Assembly: GCF_019966595.1 (NCBI RefSeq)
Contig: NZ_JAINFJ010000005.1
Location: 338,816-402,815 of the forward strand
Length of the DNA stretch: 64,000 nucleotides
Direction: 5' to 3'
Origin: Oricola indica
Lineage (GTDB): Bacteria > Pseudomonadota > Alphaproteobacteria > Rhizobiales > Rhizobiaceae
The notes beneath the pieces were generated by a model. That model was not told the origin of the DNA. It did no database searches and worked only from the letters and a program-made list of their open reading frames with translations. Positions 53,215-61,563 of this stretch are shown piece by piece; the first letter of the stretch is position 1, and each line of letters starts with the position of its first letter. The translations under genes and the position numbers were made by a program.

Positions 53215-54579
53215 ATGTTCCTCCCATCACGAGTAGTCATAATCGATGATAATCTAACGCACATAGATGGATTATTGAACGCTTTGCGTTCCCATCAGAT
53301 CGACGCTCATGCTGTCCATTTCAAAGAAGAGACAGGGGTAGACGGGCTCAATTTTCCCGGCATGCGCGTGCTATTTATCGATCTGCACTTAGTTACTGGG
53401 GCCGGTGTCGGAGCTGGGGGAAACAACGATTTCGCTGTCTTGGCATCGATATTGGATCAAATAGTCGACGTTGATAGTGGTCCCTATATATTAATTCTCT
53501 GGACCCAGCACCCCGATCAATTCGAAGGTCTAAATGCTTATCTTGATCAGCTGCAAGACAACAGTTTAGACGTTAGAAAAAAACCCGTTGCAACCTTTTC
53601 TCTTAGGAAGGGAGATTACATAAATGTAGTTTCAGGAGATGTGCTGCCAGATAGCAATCTCCCGAACGATGTAATGGAACGCATGACGGCGAATCCCCAG
53701 ATGAAGGCGCTGTTTAGCTGGGAGGCAGATGTCTCAGCCGCAATGGACGCCACGCTGCGCTCCATAATAGATTTAGTTCCCGGAGATCAACGTACGACAG
53801 AAGATTTCGGCCCTGCACTTGGCAAGGTATTATTTCGTCTCTCTCAAGCAGGAGCTGGGAAAGATCGAGCATTTGAAGATCCGAGATCGTCCGTAAACCG
53901 CGTCTTGGTGCCGGTTCTTGCAGATCGAATCTCAGAACATGATCCGGAGGGAGCCTCTTCCGAATACTGGAATGAGGCACTGGTCGAAGATCCTGCCAGA
54001 TCTGCTCCTGTCGCGGTTCAGGCTGCCATAAATAGTGCCATTCATGTTTCTTCCGCGACTTCTGTCCATAGCAAGCCGATTAGGCCAGTTGATTTAGGCG
54101 CGGTAGTCGACCTGCCATTTGAGCCAACCGACGAAAATCTCATTGCAAGCTTTGGAATTAACTCAGAACTTATTCGGAGCAATAAACTTTTTGGGGTCGA
54201 AAACGATGCCGAATGGGAGAATTGCCGTTTGGTACTGGTACAGGTTGGTGCCAGCTGCGATCATGCGCAGCCAAACGATGGGCCATTAATGTATTTACTG
54301 GGGATCGAGTGGCCGTTTACTGAAGGTGCTGGTGATCATAACCTTCGCGAAAACAAGAGTATAAAGAAAAAATTGCTGGAGTGTCGAACGCCGACACTCT
54401 TAGTCGGGGATCCCCCGCGCCCTGGGAAAATCTCTGTGTTCCTTAATTTGGGCATGGCCGCTACTAGAGAAGAGGCGGAAGGTTGGCACGCGAGATACCG
54501 ATTCCGTGATGAGCTAATCTCATATATTACCCAAGAATATGCGAGGCATATCTCAAGACCTGGGATAGTGAGTCTCTGA
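53215..54579 (+). CDS. Receiver-like protein, partner of the double-GHKL protein
   Basis: 454 aa, start directly after the upstream stop. The N-terminal part has response-regulator features: VVIIDDNLTH (acidic pair), LFIDLHL (phosphoacceptor Asp), ILWTQHP (switch Thr) and a later Lys (KKPVATF). The C-terminal 300 residues match no output domain that I know, so the effector activity is open. The pair resembles a two-component defence module in an island, but I cannot name a described system with this make-up. Confidence 0.7.
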   Translation: MFLPSRVVIIDDNLTHIDGLLNALRSHQIDAHAVHFKEETGVDGLNFPGMRVLFIDLHLVTGAGVGAGGNNDFAVLASILDQIVDVDSGPYILILWTQHPDQFEGLNAYLDQLQDNSLDVRKKPVATFSLRKGDYINVVSGDVLPDSNLPNDVMERMTANPQMKALFSWEADVSAAMDATLRSIIDLVPGDQRTTEDFGPALGKVLFRLSQAGAGKDRAFEDPRSSVNRVLVPVLADRISEHDPEGASSEYWNEALVEDPARSAPVAVQAAINSAIHVSSATSVHSKPIRPVDLGAVVDLPFEPTDENLIASFGINSELIRSNKLFGVENDAEWENCRLVLVQVGASCDHAQPNDGPLMYLLGIEWPFTEGAGDHNLRENKSIKKKLLECRTPTLLVGDPPRPGKISVFLNLGMAATREEAEGWHARYRFRDELISYITQEYARHISRPGIVSL

Positions 54580-54604
54580 TTGCCATTCTCCCCGGCATGC
54601 GGAC

Positions 54605-54635
54605 AAAAAAAAAGAGGCCTCATTTCGAGACCTCT
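54605..54635 (-). terminator. Terminator overlapping the end of the 67-aa gene
   Basis: A 9-bp stem with one mismatch (AGAGGCCTC/GAGACCTCT), followed on the minus strand by TTTTTTTT. The stop codon of the gene lies within the hairpin. Confidence 0.75.
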
Positions 54636-54823
54636 GTTGCGGGTTTGATCTTCCGGACCACGGTTCGTCCGTTCACCAGCGGGCTGTAATTGACCGCCAG
54701 GTTCAGGCCTTCCTTGTCCTTGTGCGCCCAGGCCACACCGATCTTGGTCCAGCGGGCGTTCTCACCATCGCCAACCACATGGAAGACTTCGTGGGTAGGT
54801 GCTTTGATTTGTTTCTGTTTCAT
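54620..54823 (-). CDS. Small conserved protein of mobile elements
   Basis: 67 aa. HEVFHVVGDGENARWTKIGVAWAHKDKEGLNL is the core of a small family found in integrative elements and plasmids of alphaproteobacteria; function unknown. The stop is inside its terminator hairpin. Confidence 0.7.
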   Translation of the reverse strand: MKQKQIKAPTHEVFHVVGDGENARWTKIGVAWAHKDKEGLNLAVNYSPLVNGRTVVRKIKPATEVSK

Positions 54824-55454
54824 GGTCGTTCTCCTTTTCGTTTGTCCTCAGCGCCTTTCGCTTCGGTCGTGAAAGCAACGGGCCTGCCGCGTCCAGGCTG
54901 ACCTGCAAGACCTTTCTCGGGAGACCGCCTGCGGCGGAAAGGTCTTGCGGGGCAGCTGCGGCTGGCCATTTTCACGAGATACCGAACGCGATTGGTCTGA
55001 GACATCGGGAAGGGACGAGAAGGGGCATGACAGAACCAAAGCCCCCTGCCCGGGACTTGCTTCTGGCGATTGTGAAGCCCGCGTCCTGATTGTGGCCTGC
55101 GCCAAGGACTGCGCCTGAACCGGTCAATGCGCCCGCGAACGGTCATGCCGTCCGCCAAACCCGCAGGAGCCTGAAACAGGCTCTCCTCATACGTCCGACA
55201 AATGCCGGGGCCCGGCCTGGCGGGCCGTCACTCAACGATACCATCGGGGAGTGACGGCATCGCCGTCTATCCAGCGCTCACGGGGCTTTCCGGAAGGGAT
55301 TGCAAGGGATGGGTGCGTGACCTCGAGAACACACACCCTTGTCATTTTACGCGGATTCGGCTGGCGCGATTTTCATCAACTGAGCGAAAATGCCCTCGAT
55401 CGCGCAAACGGCCGATCGATCTTCAATCCCGTTTTACAGCCAAAGGAGAGCACA
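54824..55454. other. Gene-poor stretch of the island
   Basis: 631 bp of GC-rich DNA with no ORF of convincing composition on either strand; the upstream promoter of the 67-aa gene is at its left end. Confidence 0.5.
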
Positions 55455-55625
55455 ATGATTGCTCAAGCACGACCGCCGCCAAGCGGCGAAACCAATCGGC
55501 ATGCAGAGCCCACAAGTTCGAATGCCGGGCGCCCATCAGGGCGAGCCAATGGGGGCCGACTGACCGTCGGTTCAAGGGAGGCTCTTACCGCTATGAAAGG
55601 ATTTCAGAACACGTCCAGGCTTTGA
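55455..55625 (+). CDS. Possible 56-aa protein upstream of the recombinase
   Basis: ATG 55455 has a strong AAAGGAGAG ribosome site. MIAQARPPPSGETNRHAEPT is low-complexity and unrecognised. It may be a real small gene or a leader. Confidence 0.3.
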   Translation: MIAQARPPPSGETNRHAEPTSSNAGRPSGRANGGRLTVGSREALTAMKGFQNTSRL

Positions 55626-55712
55626 CCGCGGACAGTGTCTGCGGGTTGCGGATTCTACGGAACCGCAACGGCCATCAACACTCACCGATCTTGAAAAAGA
55701 GGAATGAGCACG

Positions 55713-56585
55713 ATGGACGATCTGACCATGGACCTGGTCCGGCTGTGCCGTCGCAATCGCGACGGGTCACACGGGACACAAACCAACCGGAAGCGCGGCC
55801 TGTCCGCGATAGCGAATGAACTGAACAACCTCGGATACAAACTGCCTTCGGCAAAATCTTTGAAGCCGAAGCATGTTTCCGCCCTTGTCGAGAAGTGGAA
55901 GGGCGGAGATCTTGATGATGCGACGATCCGCAACCGCCTGACCTGGCTGCGCTGGTGGGCGGAGAAGGTGGACAAGCTTTCGGTGATCCCGAAAGACAAT
56001 GCCACCTTTGGTGTTGAAGCCCGCAAGCACGGCGACGCCAACCGCGCGCAGCATCTTGATCCCGGCAAATACCGCGATCTCGGCTGCCCGTATGTGAAGG
56101 CGGCGATCCTTCTGCAGGTGGCGTTTGGCCTGCGGCGCGAAGAGGCGATGAAGTTCCGCCCGCATATCGGTATCAAGAAGGATAGCATTTTCCTGAAGAG
56201 CAGCTGGACCAAGGGCGGGCGTCCGCGCCTGATCCCGATCACCACGGAAACCCAGCGCAAGATCCTGGCCCAGATCCAGAAGTTCGCCCCGAACGGTTCG
56301 CTTATTCCGGCGAACCTCAGCTACGCCGCGCAGATGAAGCGTTTCGAGTACTACACGTTGAAGGCGGGCCTTCGGAACACGCACGGCTTTCGCCACGCCT
56401 ATGCGCAGCAGCGCTACCAAATGCTCACCGGCCAGCCATGCCCGATGGCAGGCGGCAAGCGCTGGAAGGACATGACCGAAGACGAGCGGAAAGCTGACCG
56501 CGCCGCGCGCCGACAGATTTCCGCAGAGCTGGGTCATGGCCGCCTTGAGGTGACGGATACCTATCTCGGGAGGGCCTTCGGATGA
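55713..56585 (+). CDS. Tyrosine recombinase/integrase (Integrase_1 type)
   Basis: 290 aa from ATG 55713, spaced 9 nt from AGAGGA; ATG 55704 is too close to it. An N-terminal SAM-like arm-binding region is followed by the catalytic domain: Arg in FGLRREEAMKF, Lys in SSWTKGGRPRLIPI, HGFRHAYAQ (H-x-x-R), His in ELGHGRLE, and nucleophile Tyr in DTYLGRAFG. All five catalytic residues are present. Recombinases of this type belong to SXT-like and rhizobial integrative elements. It is not at the tRNA edge but inside the island. Confidence 0.85.
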   Translation: MDDLTMDLVRLCRRNRDGSHGTQTNRKRGLSAIANELNNLGYKLPSAKSLKPKHVSALVEKWKGGDLDDATIRNRLTWLRWWAEKVDKLSVIPKDNATFGVEARKHGDANRAQHLDPGKYRDLGCPYVKAAILLQVAFGLRREEAMKFRPHIGIKKDSIFLKSSWTKGGRPRLIPITTETQRKILAQIQKFAPNGSLIPANLSYAAQMKRFEYYTLKAGLRNTHGFRHAYAQQRYQMLTGQPCPMAGGKRWKDMTEDERKADRAARRQISAELGHGRLEVTDTYLGRAFG

Positions 56586-56884
56586 GACGCGCTGCAAGCA
56601 CCTACGAGGCCACGACCAACGCCCGCCGCAAATACGCGGAAAACATCTTCGACATTGCCACGGTGGCAGCGTCCATTCTGGACCGGGCCGAAGAAGGCTA
56701 CCGCCTGCTTCGGATCAATCAGGAATACCCGTTCGATCTGTCCACGACGGACGCCGCCCAAGCACTTGAGGAATGGCTGGAACATGAGGGTTACCGGTAC
56801 GCCTGGAAGGCGACACCGGAGATCGTCGATCCGTTCCGGCCGTCTTCAGAGTTCGAATACCCTGAACTGGTGATCTTCTGGTGA
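56582..56884 (+). CDS. Hypothetical protein after the recombinase
   Basis: 100 aa, ATGA overlap with the recombinase stop. It begins RRAASTYEATTNARRKYAEN and has FDLSTTDAAQALEEWLEHEG. Unrecognised; translational coupling suggests element function. Confidence 0.6.
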   Translation: MRRAASTYEATTNARRKYAENIFDIATVAASILDRAEEGYRLLRINQEYPFDLSTTDAAQALEEWLEHEGYRYAWKATPEIVDPFRPSSEFEYPELVIFW

Positions 56885-57030
56885 GCGGGCCGCTCCTGCT
56901 CACCATCCTCATTCTGCTTCTTACCCTTCGGATCACCTTCAGCCTCACCGGCGCGCTGGTGCGCGCCGTGTGTTTGGCGTTCTGGATGACGGTGACGGCT
57001 TTCGCGCTGGTTCGGTTCTTCGGCGCGTGA
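56881..57030 (+). CDS. 49-aa membrane protein
   Basis: GTG start overlapping the previous stop (GTGA). It is almost wholly hydrophobic in two segments: PLLLTILILLLTLRIT and AFWMTVTAFALVRFF. Third gene of a tightly packed series; unknown role. Confidence 0.5.
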   Translation: MSGPLLLTILILLLTLRITFSLTGALVRAVCLAFWMTVTAFALVRFFGA

Positions 57031-57101
57031 ATGTCAGCAACGGCTCTCGCGGCTGTTCAAAAGCTCTCACAGGCAATTCCGCCTTATCTGGAGCATTTGA
57101 C

Positions 57102-57362
57102 ATGCAAATACTGACCTCACGCGAGGCCGATGCCGCGCGTATTCGCACCCCCGTGGACGAAGCAAAGGCCGAGGTTGATTTCCTCGGCGAGCAGATAGAA
57201 GGCGTCAGCCTTTTCATCGATGACCTGTGCCGTAAGTTCGGCCATGGTTACGTTCACACCGACGATTGCTTTGCCAGGATTCGGGCCGTCAAAGACGCCC
57301 TGTTCGAGCGCCAGAAGGTGGCGATGCAACGGTATCAGGGACTGCGCAGCCAGTTGCAGTAG
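57102..57362 (+). CDS. Small helical protein of the element
   Basis: 86 aa from ATG 57102 with GGAG upstream. It contains TSREADAARIRTPVDEAKAE, GEQIEGVSLFIDDLCR and DALFERQKVAMQRYQGL, amphipathic helices. Unknown function. A terminator hairpin follows. Confidence 0.55.
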   Translation: MQILTSREADAARIRTPVDEAKAEVDFLGEQIEGVSLFIDDLCRKFGHGYVHTDDCFARIRAVKDALFERQKVAMQRYQGLRSQLQ

Positions 57363-57382
57363 TCTGCAGCTGATGACGAACC

Positions 57383-57409
57383 AATGCCGGCGGGAATCCC
57401 GCCGGCATT
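57383..57409. terminator. Strong hairpin between convergent genes
   Basis: A 12-bp perfect stem AATGCCGGCGGG/CCCGCCGGCATT around AAT, with GTTCATTT beyond it on the plus strand. Confidence 0.8.
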
Positions 57410-57419
57410 GTTCATTTAT

Positions 57420-57938
57420 CTAGCGTTCTCTCTCCCGCTCGTATTCCTCCCGCGCCTGTTCCTGTGCCCGTTCAAGCTCTTCCGGATGCATAAGCTCCCA
57501 ATTCGGTCCCGGCACCGGATCCTGAACTCGCTCCGGTTCTTCCTCGCGCCTGAAAAGCTCTCGAACCTTGTCGCGCAGCGACGGTTCCATCATGCGTTCC
57601 AGTTCACGCTCTTTCCGGCGGATGTCGTCCTCGCGGATTTTCATGACGCGGGCGTCAAAGATCCGTTCTTCCACCACGCGAAGCATCTGCGGTGAAGCCC
57701 TGCGGGCGAGCTGCAATGCTTCATGCTCTTCGCGTGTCCGGGGCATCATGACGGCCCGCTCCCACACGCCCCGGTCATAGTCCCGCTGGCGCTGTTCCAT
57801 TTCCTGCCGGAAGGCGGAGCCGTCGTCGCGCTCGGCGACGGGCTCTCTTTCGGCAAGGGCGTAGGCATTGTCCATTCCGATCTCATGTCCGTCGTCAGAG
57901 GTTTTGAGCAGTTCGGCGGCCTGATCTAGTGGAGGCTC
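57420..57938 (-). pseudogene. MobA/MobL relaxase, C-terminal fragment
   Basis: An open minus-strand frame of 172 codons, running in frame into the IS end with no start. It begins EPPLDQAAELLKTSDDG and consists of charged helices (RRKERELERMMEPSLRDK, HPEELERAQEQ), the usual tail of MOBQ relaxases. Its N-terminal partner lies beyond the IS at 59398-59673; the catalytic middle is gone. Confidence 0.7.
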
Positions 57939-57959
57939 TGGCCCATCAGGGTTTTCATT

Positions 57960-58940
57960 TTAAGCGGCCGCCTTGCTATGCAGCAAGCGCCGTCGGTTGA
58001 TGGTTTCGCGTTTGATCCTTTCTCTTGTCTGCAGGATGGTCGGGCCACGTCCGAAGTAGACGTCGGCCGGGGTGAGATTGCCGAGGCTCTCGTGGTAGCG
58101 CCGGTGATTATAGTGATCGACGAAGGTGCCGAGCTGGGCTTCGAGAGCACCCGGCAAGAAGTAGTTTTCGAGCAGAATGCGGTTCTTAAGCGTCTGGTGC
58201 CATCGCTCGATCTTTCCCTGGGTCTGGGGATGACAAGTCGAGCCGCGGGTGTGCTCCATCCCAATGCCGGAGAGCCAATCGGCCAGTTCGCCGGCGACGT
58301 AACATGGACCATTGTCTGACAAGAGCCGTGGACGTTGCATCACTCTGGCGTTGTCGCAACCCGATGCCTGCAGGGCGAGTTCCAGCGTATCGGTGACATC
58401 CCCGGCCTTCATCGTGGTGCATAGCTTCCAAGCGATGATGTAGCGCGAGTAATCGTCGAGGATGGTCGACAGATAGAACCAGCCCCAGCCGATGACCTTC
58501 AGATAGGTGAAGTCGGTCTGCCACAGCTGGTTCGGCGCGGTCGTCTTGTCATGGAACTCATCGGCAGCCTTGATGACGATGAAGGCTGGACTGGTGATCA
58601 GATCCTGCGCCTTGAGCAGGCGGTAGACCGAGGATTCCGAGACGAAGTAACCTCGCGTGTCGGTGAACGTCACCGCCAGTTCGCGCGGTGACAGCTCCGG
58701 CTCATCAAGCGCAAGGTCGATGATATTTTCTCGGATGTCGTCGGGAATGCGGTTCCAGACCCGCCCGGGCTGAGGCTTGCGATCTTCCAGCGCATCGACG
58801 CCGCCGGTGAGAAAGCGGTCATACCAGCGATTGAAGGTCGAGCGGGGAATGCCGAACTTGTCCAGCGTGCGCTTGGTCGGCAGATGCGACTGCTCGACGA
58901 GCCGGATGATCTCCAGCTTCTCGGAGGCGGGATATCTCAT
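57960..58940 (-). CDS. IS3-family transposase OrfB (DDE)
   Basis: 326 aa. N-terminal helix-turn-helix (TKRTLDKFGIPRSTFNRWYD), then an rve integrase core with catalytic residues in LWQTDFTYLKV (D), LSDNGPCYVAG (D) and TQGKIERWHQTLK (E). The last residues run into the inverted repeat. OrfA overlaps by 4 nt. A slippery A-AAA-AAG lies near the OrfA end and could give an OrfAB fusion. Confidence 0.92.
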   Translation of the reverse strand: MRYPASEKLEIIRLVEQSHLPTKRTLDKFGIPRSTFNRWYDRFLTGGVDALEDRKPQPGRVWNRIPDDIRENIIDLALDEPELSPRELAVTFTDTRGYFVSESSVYRLLKAQDLITSPAFIVIKAADEFHDKTTAPNQLWQTDFTYLKVIGWGWFYLSTILDDYSRYIIAWKLCTTMKAGDVTDTLELALQASGCDNARVMQRPRLLSDNGPCYVAGELADWLSGIGMEHTRGSTCHPQTQGKIERWHQTLKNRILLENYFLPGALEAQLGTFVDHYNHRRYHESLGNLTPADVYFGRGPTILQTRERIKRETINRRRLLHSKAAA

Positions 58941-59311
58941 TCGTCGTCGCCCCCATCCGCGATCATGCTTTTTTTAAGCAGCCGCAGTTCCAGCGCCTGC
59001 TCGGCGACGACCTCTTTCAGATCACGAGCCTCACGACGTAGATGCTTGACCTCATCGGTGGTGGCCGCACGTGCGGTGTCGCCGGCCAACCGCTTCTTGC
59101 CGGCTTCGAGGAACTCTTTCGACCAATTGTAATAGAGGCTCTCGGCAATGCCTTCACGCCGGCACAGCGCGGCAATCGACTCCTCACCGCGCAAGCCTTC
59201 CAGCACGATGCGGATCTTCTCTTCCGCCGAATAGTGTTTGCGGGTTGCACGGCGGATGTCCTTGATGACCTTTTCCGCCGGCTCCTTCTGTGTCCCGGAT
59301 TTCCGTCTCAT
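58937..59311 (-). CDS. IS3-family transposase OrfA
   Basis: 124 aa. YSAEEKIRIVLEGLRGEES then CRREGIAESLYYNWSKEFLE is the DNA-binding helix-turn-helix of the family; the C-terminal leucine zipper-like helix (EVVAEQALELRLLKKS) completes it. The stop overlaps the OrfB start (ATGA). The heptamer AAAAAAG is present near the end of the frame, the standard -1 frameshift signal of this family. Confidence 0.9.
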   Translation of the reverse strand: MRRKSGTQKEPAEKVIKDIRRATRKHYSAEEKIRIVLEGLRGEESIAALCRREGIAESLYYNWSKEFLEAGKKRLAGDTARAATTDEVKHLRREARDLKEVVAEQALELRLLKKSMIADGGDDE

Positions 59312-59397
59312 CTTCGCTCCTTGAAGGGCTACGATGAGCCAGAAATCCTCCTCTATCCGTTAAGCCGATATTGTCTCATTGGTGCTGAAGCCGGACA

Positions 59398-59673
59398 CTT
59401 GGCCAGCCTCGCATCCCTCCGTCTGGCGGTCGTGTCCACACGGTTCCAGAGCGAATTCCGGTCGCGCGCCCACGCGGGCGCGCCCGCCGGAAACAGCGTT
59501 CTTTTGAACACCACATCCTCACGCATGTGATAGACAATGTGCTCTTGCTTACCCTCGGACCACAGCCGTTCGCCTGCCACATAGGCGGCCATGGCCACCG
59601 CAAAGCGCTCGCCCCGAAAGGGACTTTTCCGCGAGAGGTTCGTAACGTGGCAATGTATATTTCCGTCCTGCAT
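59398..59673 (-). pseudogene. MobA/MobL relaxase, N-terminal fragment
   Basis: 92 codons from ATG 59673. IHCHVTNLSRKSPFRGERFA, AAYVAGERLWSE and TLFPAGAPAWARDRNSLWNRV match the start of MOBQ relaxases (an ISR..GRSAVAAAAYR-like box with the tail ARRRDARLAK). It stops at the IS end. The histidine triad that binds metal and the rest of the catalytic region are absent, so the relaxase is inactive. Confidence 0.75.
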
Positions 59674-59802
59674 CCGCCTGCCATTCCGCCCGTAGGGCAT
59701 CCCGTTGACGCGAAGCGAAACGGGATGGGGTGCAGGGGGTATCCCCCTGCCGCACTTCGGTGTTTTCCATCGGCGAAGCCGGGAAAACGCCGCAATGTTG
59801 AC

Positions 59803-59842
59803 AACCTGTAATACAGGTTAGGCAACATGTAAGTGCGCTATA
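59803..59842. other. Probable oriT (MOBQ type)
   Basis: Between the relaxase start and the coupling-protein gene: an inverted repeat AACCTGTA-A-TACAGGTT (59803-59819), 10 nt, then TAAGTGCGC (59830-59838), the nick-region core known from IncQ/MOBQ oriTs. The layout of repeat then nick core equals that of RSF1010. Confidence 0.65.
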
Positions 59843-59928
59843 CACTTTGTTGCGACCCAGAGTTGACTCATTTCAAAAGAGATTACTAGTCTTCAGGTGG
59901 CGGCATTTTCCGCCGGGGGATCAGTGTA

Positions 59929-61563
59929 TTGAGTAAGAACCCGTTTGATCTGACGGGCGGATTCGGTTCGTCTGTATCGGACTTTCGCCGATACTTCGAT
60001 ACGGGCATGAAGGTCAGCCGTCACCTCACCGGCCTGTCGTTGAAGAAGCAGCTTGAACAGCAGGGCTTCGACCCCATCACCATTGATGCCGCCGTTGAGG
60101 CAGTGAAGGCCGGACGCGATCCGGCACCTGTTCTGGATCAGGCCAGACGCGCCTATGCGCTTCGCGAGAAGCAGGCGGCGATGCGCACTAACCCGCCGCC
60201 TGTGCACGGCTCGGCGCGCTGGGCTCGGCCGGACGAACTGCAGGATGCAGGGCTTATCCGTCCCTTGGATGGCCGCAGCCTAAGCCTTGGCAAAGTTGCC
60301 GGACAGCCGCTAACCTGGGACGGCGAAAGTCACCTGCTGACCATCGCGCCCACCCGCAGCGGCAAGAGCACGATGCAGATTGTGCCGAACCTGCTCAACT
60401 ACCGGGGCGCGGCTGTGGTGCTCGATCCGAAGGGCGAGCTTTATCAGGCCACCGCCAAATGGCGCGAAGAGAACGTCGGACCGGTCTACGTGCTCAATCC
60501 GTTCGAGGTGGAAGGCGTGCCGACGACACACGCCTTCAATCCGCTGGATGGCGTCAAGGACAGCCAGACAGCGCTGGAACTGAGCGAGATTCTTTACCCG
60601 CGCACCCAGGACGACAAACAGCAGTTCTTCGAGAACGAGGCCATCGGCCTTCTGGCCGCCGTGGTGGAGTTTACAGCGCGTTTTGCGGAGGGGGATGATC
60701 GCAGCCTCGCCACGATCCGCAATACGCTCTCCACGCTCGATCGCGACCTGTTCGGGCTGATGAAGGTGATGGCGGATGACATCTTCCCGCCGTCGATCCG
60801 CAATGCCGCGCGCAACTTCATGACCAAGTCACGCGATACGGGCCAGCCGCGTGTTCTGGACAGCCTCAACACACATTTGCGGCTCTGGGACAATGCGGGC
60901 CTGCAGCGCTGCACCGCGCGCAGCGATTTCAGCTTTGGTGATCTGAAGGACAATCCGGCCACGGTCTACCTGGTGCTGCCGTTCTCGCGGATAGGCCCGT
61001 TCTCCACCTTCGTGCGCATGATCTTCGCCACGGCGCTGGACGCCATGCTTCTCAATCAGCGCAAGCCGGACATCCCGGTGCTGTTTGTGATGGACGAGTT
61101 CCTGGCGCTGGACCGGGATGACCGGTTTGTTTCGGCGCTGCGCACCCATGCCAGCGCCGGTGTGCGGCTGTGGTTCTTCCTTCAGGACCTTCCGACCCTT
61201 GAGCAGAAATACCCCACCACCTGGCAGTCCTTTCTGCAGGCTGAAGCGAAGTCCTTCTTCGGCACGGGCGATATGCGCACGGCCAAGCTGGTTTCCGAAT
61301 ATCTGGGCGACACAACGGTGTCCTATGAGGTGCCCAACATGTCGGCCTCCACAACGGGCGGCGCATCCGGTTCTGCCAGCTATTCGATCTCGGAAAACCT
61401 GCATCTGGCGGGGCGCAACCTCATGACGCCCGACGAAGTCATCGACTTCATGTCGGGCAATGCGTCGGCGCGCAGTGCCATTCATTTCCTGCGCGATGTT
61501 CGTCCCGTGCAGGCGCAGCTTACTCCCTGGTTCAATGATGAAGAGTTGAGGTCACGCGTATGA
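59929..61563 (+). CDS. VirD4/TraG-type conjugative coupling protein
   Basis: 544 aa from a TTG start. Walker A APTRSGKSTM, Walker B VLFVMDEFLALD, and the further motifs LDPKGELYQ and TGDMRTAKLVSEYLG are those of the TraG/VirD4 ATPases that present relaxosome DNA to a type IV secretion channel. The N-terminal membrane anchor of the longer family members is not present: the protein starts with a soluble region. It is divergent from the broken relaxase and next to the oriT. No mating-pair genes are in the window, so the element can at best be mobilized. Confidence 0.9.
   Translation: MSKNPFDLTGGFGSSVSDFRRYFDTGMKVSRHLTGLSLKKQLEQQGFDPITIDAAVEAVKAGRDPAPVLDQARRAYALREKQAAMRTNPPPVHGSARWARPDELQDAGLIRPLDGRSLSLGKVAGQPLTWDGESHLLTIAPTRSGKSTMQIVPNLLNYRGAAVVLDPKGELYQATAKWREENVGPVYVLNPFEVEGVPTTHAFNPLDGVKDSQTALELSEILYPRTQDDKQQFFENEAIGLLAAVVEFTARFAEGDDRSLATIRNTLSTLDRDLFGLMKVMADDIFPPSIRNAARNFMTKSRDTGQPRVLDSLNTHLRLWDNAGLQRCTARSDFSFGDLKDNPATVYLVLPFSRIGPFSTFVRMIFATALDAMLLNQRKPDIPVLFVMDEFLALDRDDRFVSALRTHASAGVRLWFFLQDLPTLEQKYPTTWQSFLQAEAKSFFGTGDMRTAKLVSEYLGDTTVSYEVPNMSASTTGGASGSASYSISENLHLAGRNLMTPDEVIDFMSGNASARSAIHFLRDVRPVQAQLTPWFNDEELRSRV

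Larger units (their letters stand above)
57939..59397 (-). mobile_element. IS3-family insertion sequence in the relaxase gene
   Basis: Two overlapping ORFs with DDE transposase and frameshift signal, inserted into a mobA gene. Ends are approximate: plus end TGGCCCATCAGGG, minus end TGTCCGGCTTCAG, an imperfect inverted repeat. No convincing target duplication was found, in keeping with a deletion having accompanied insertion. Confidence 0.7.
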
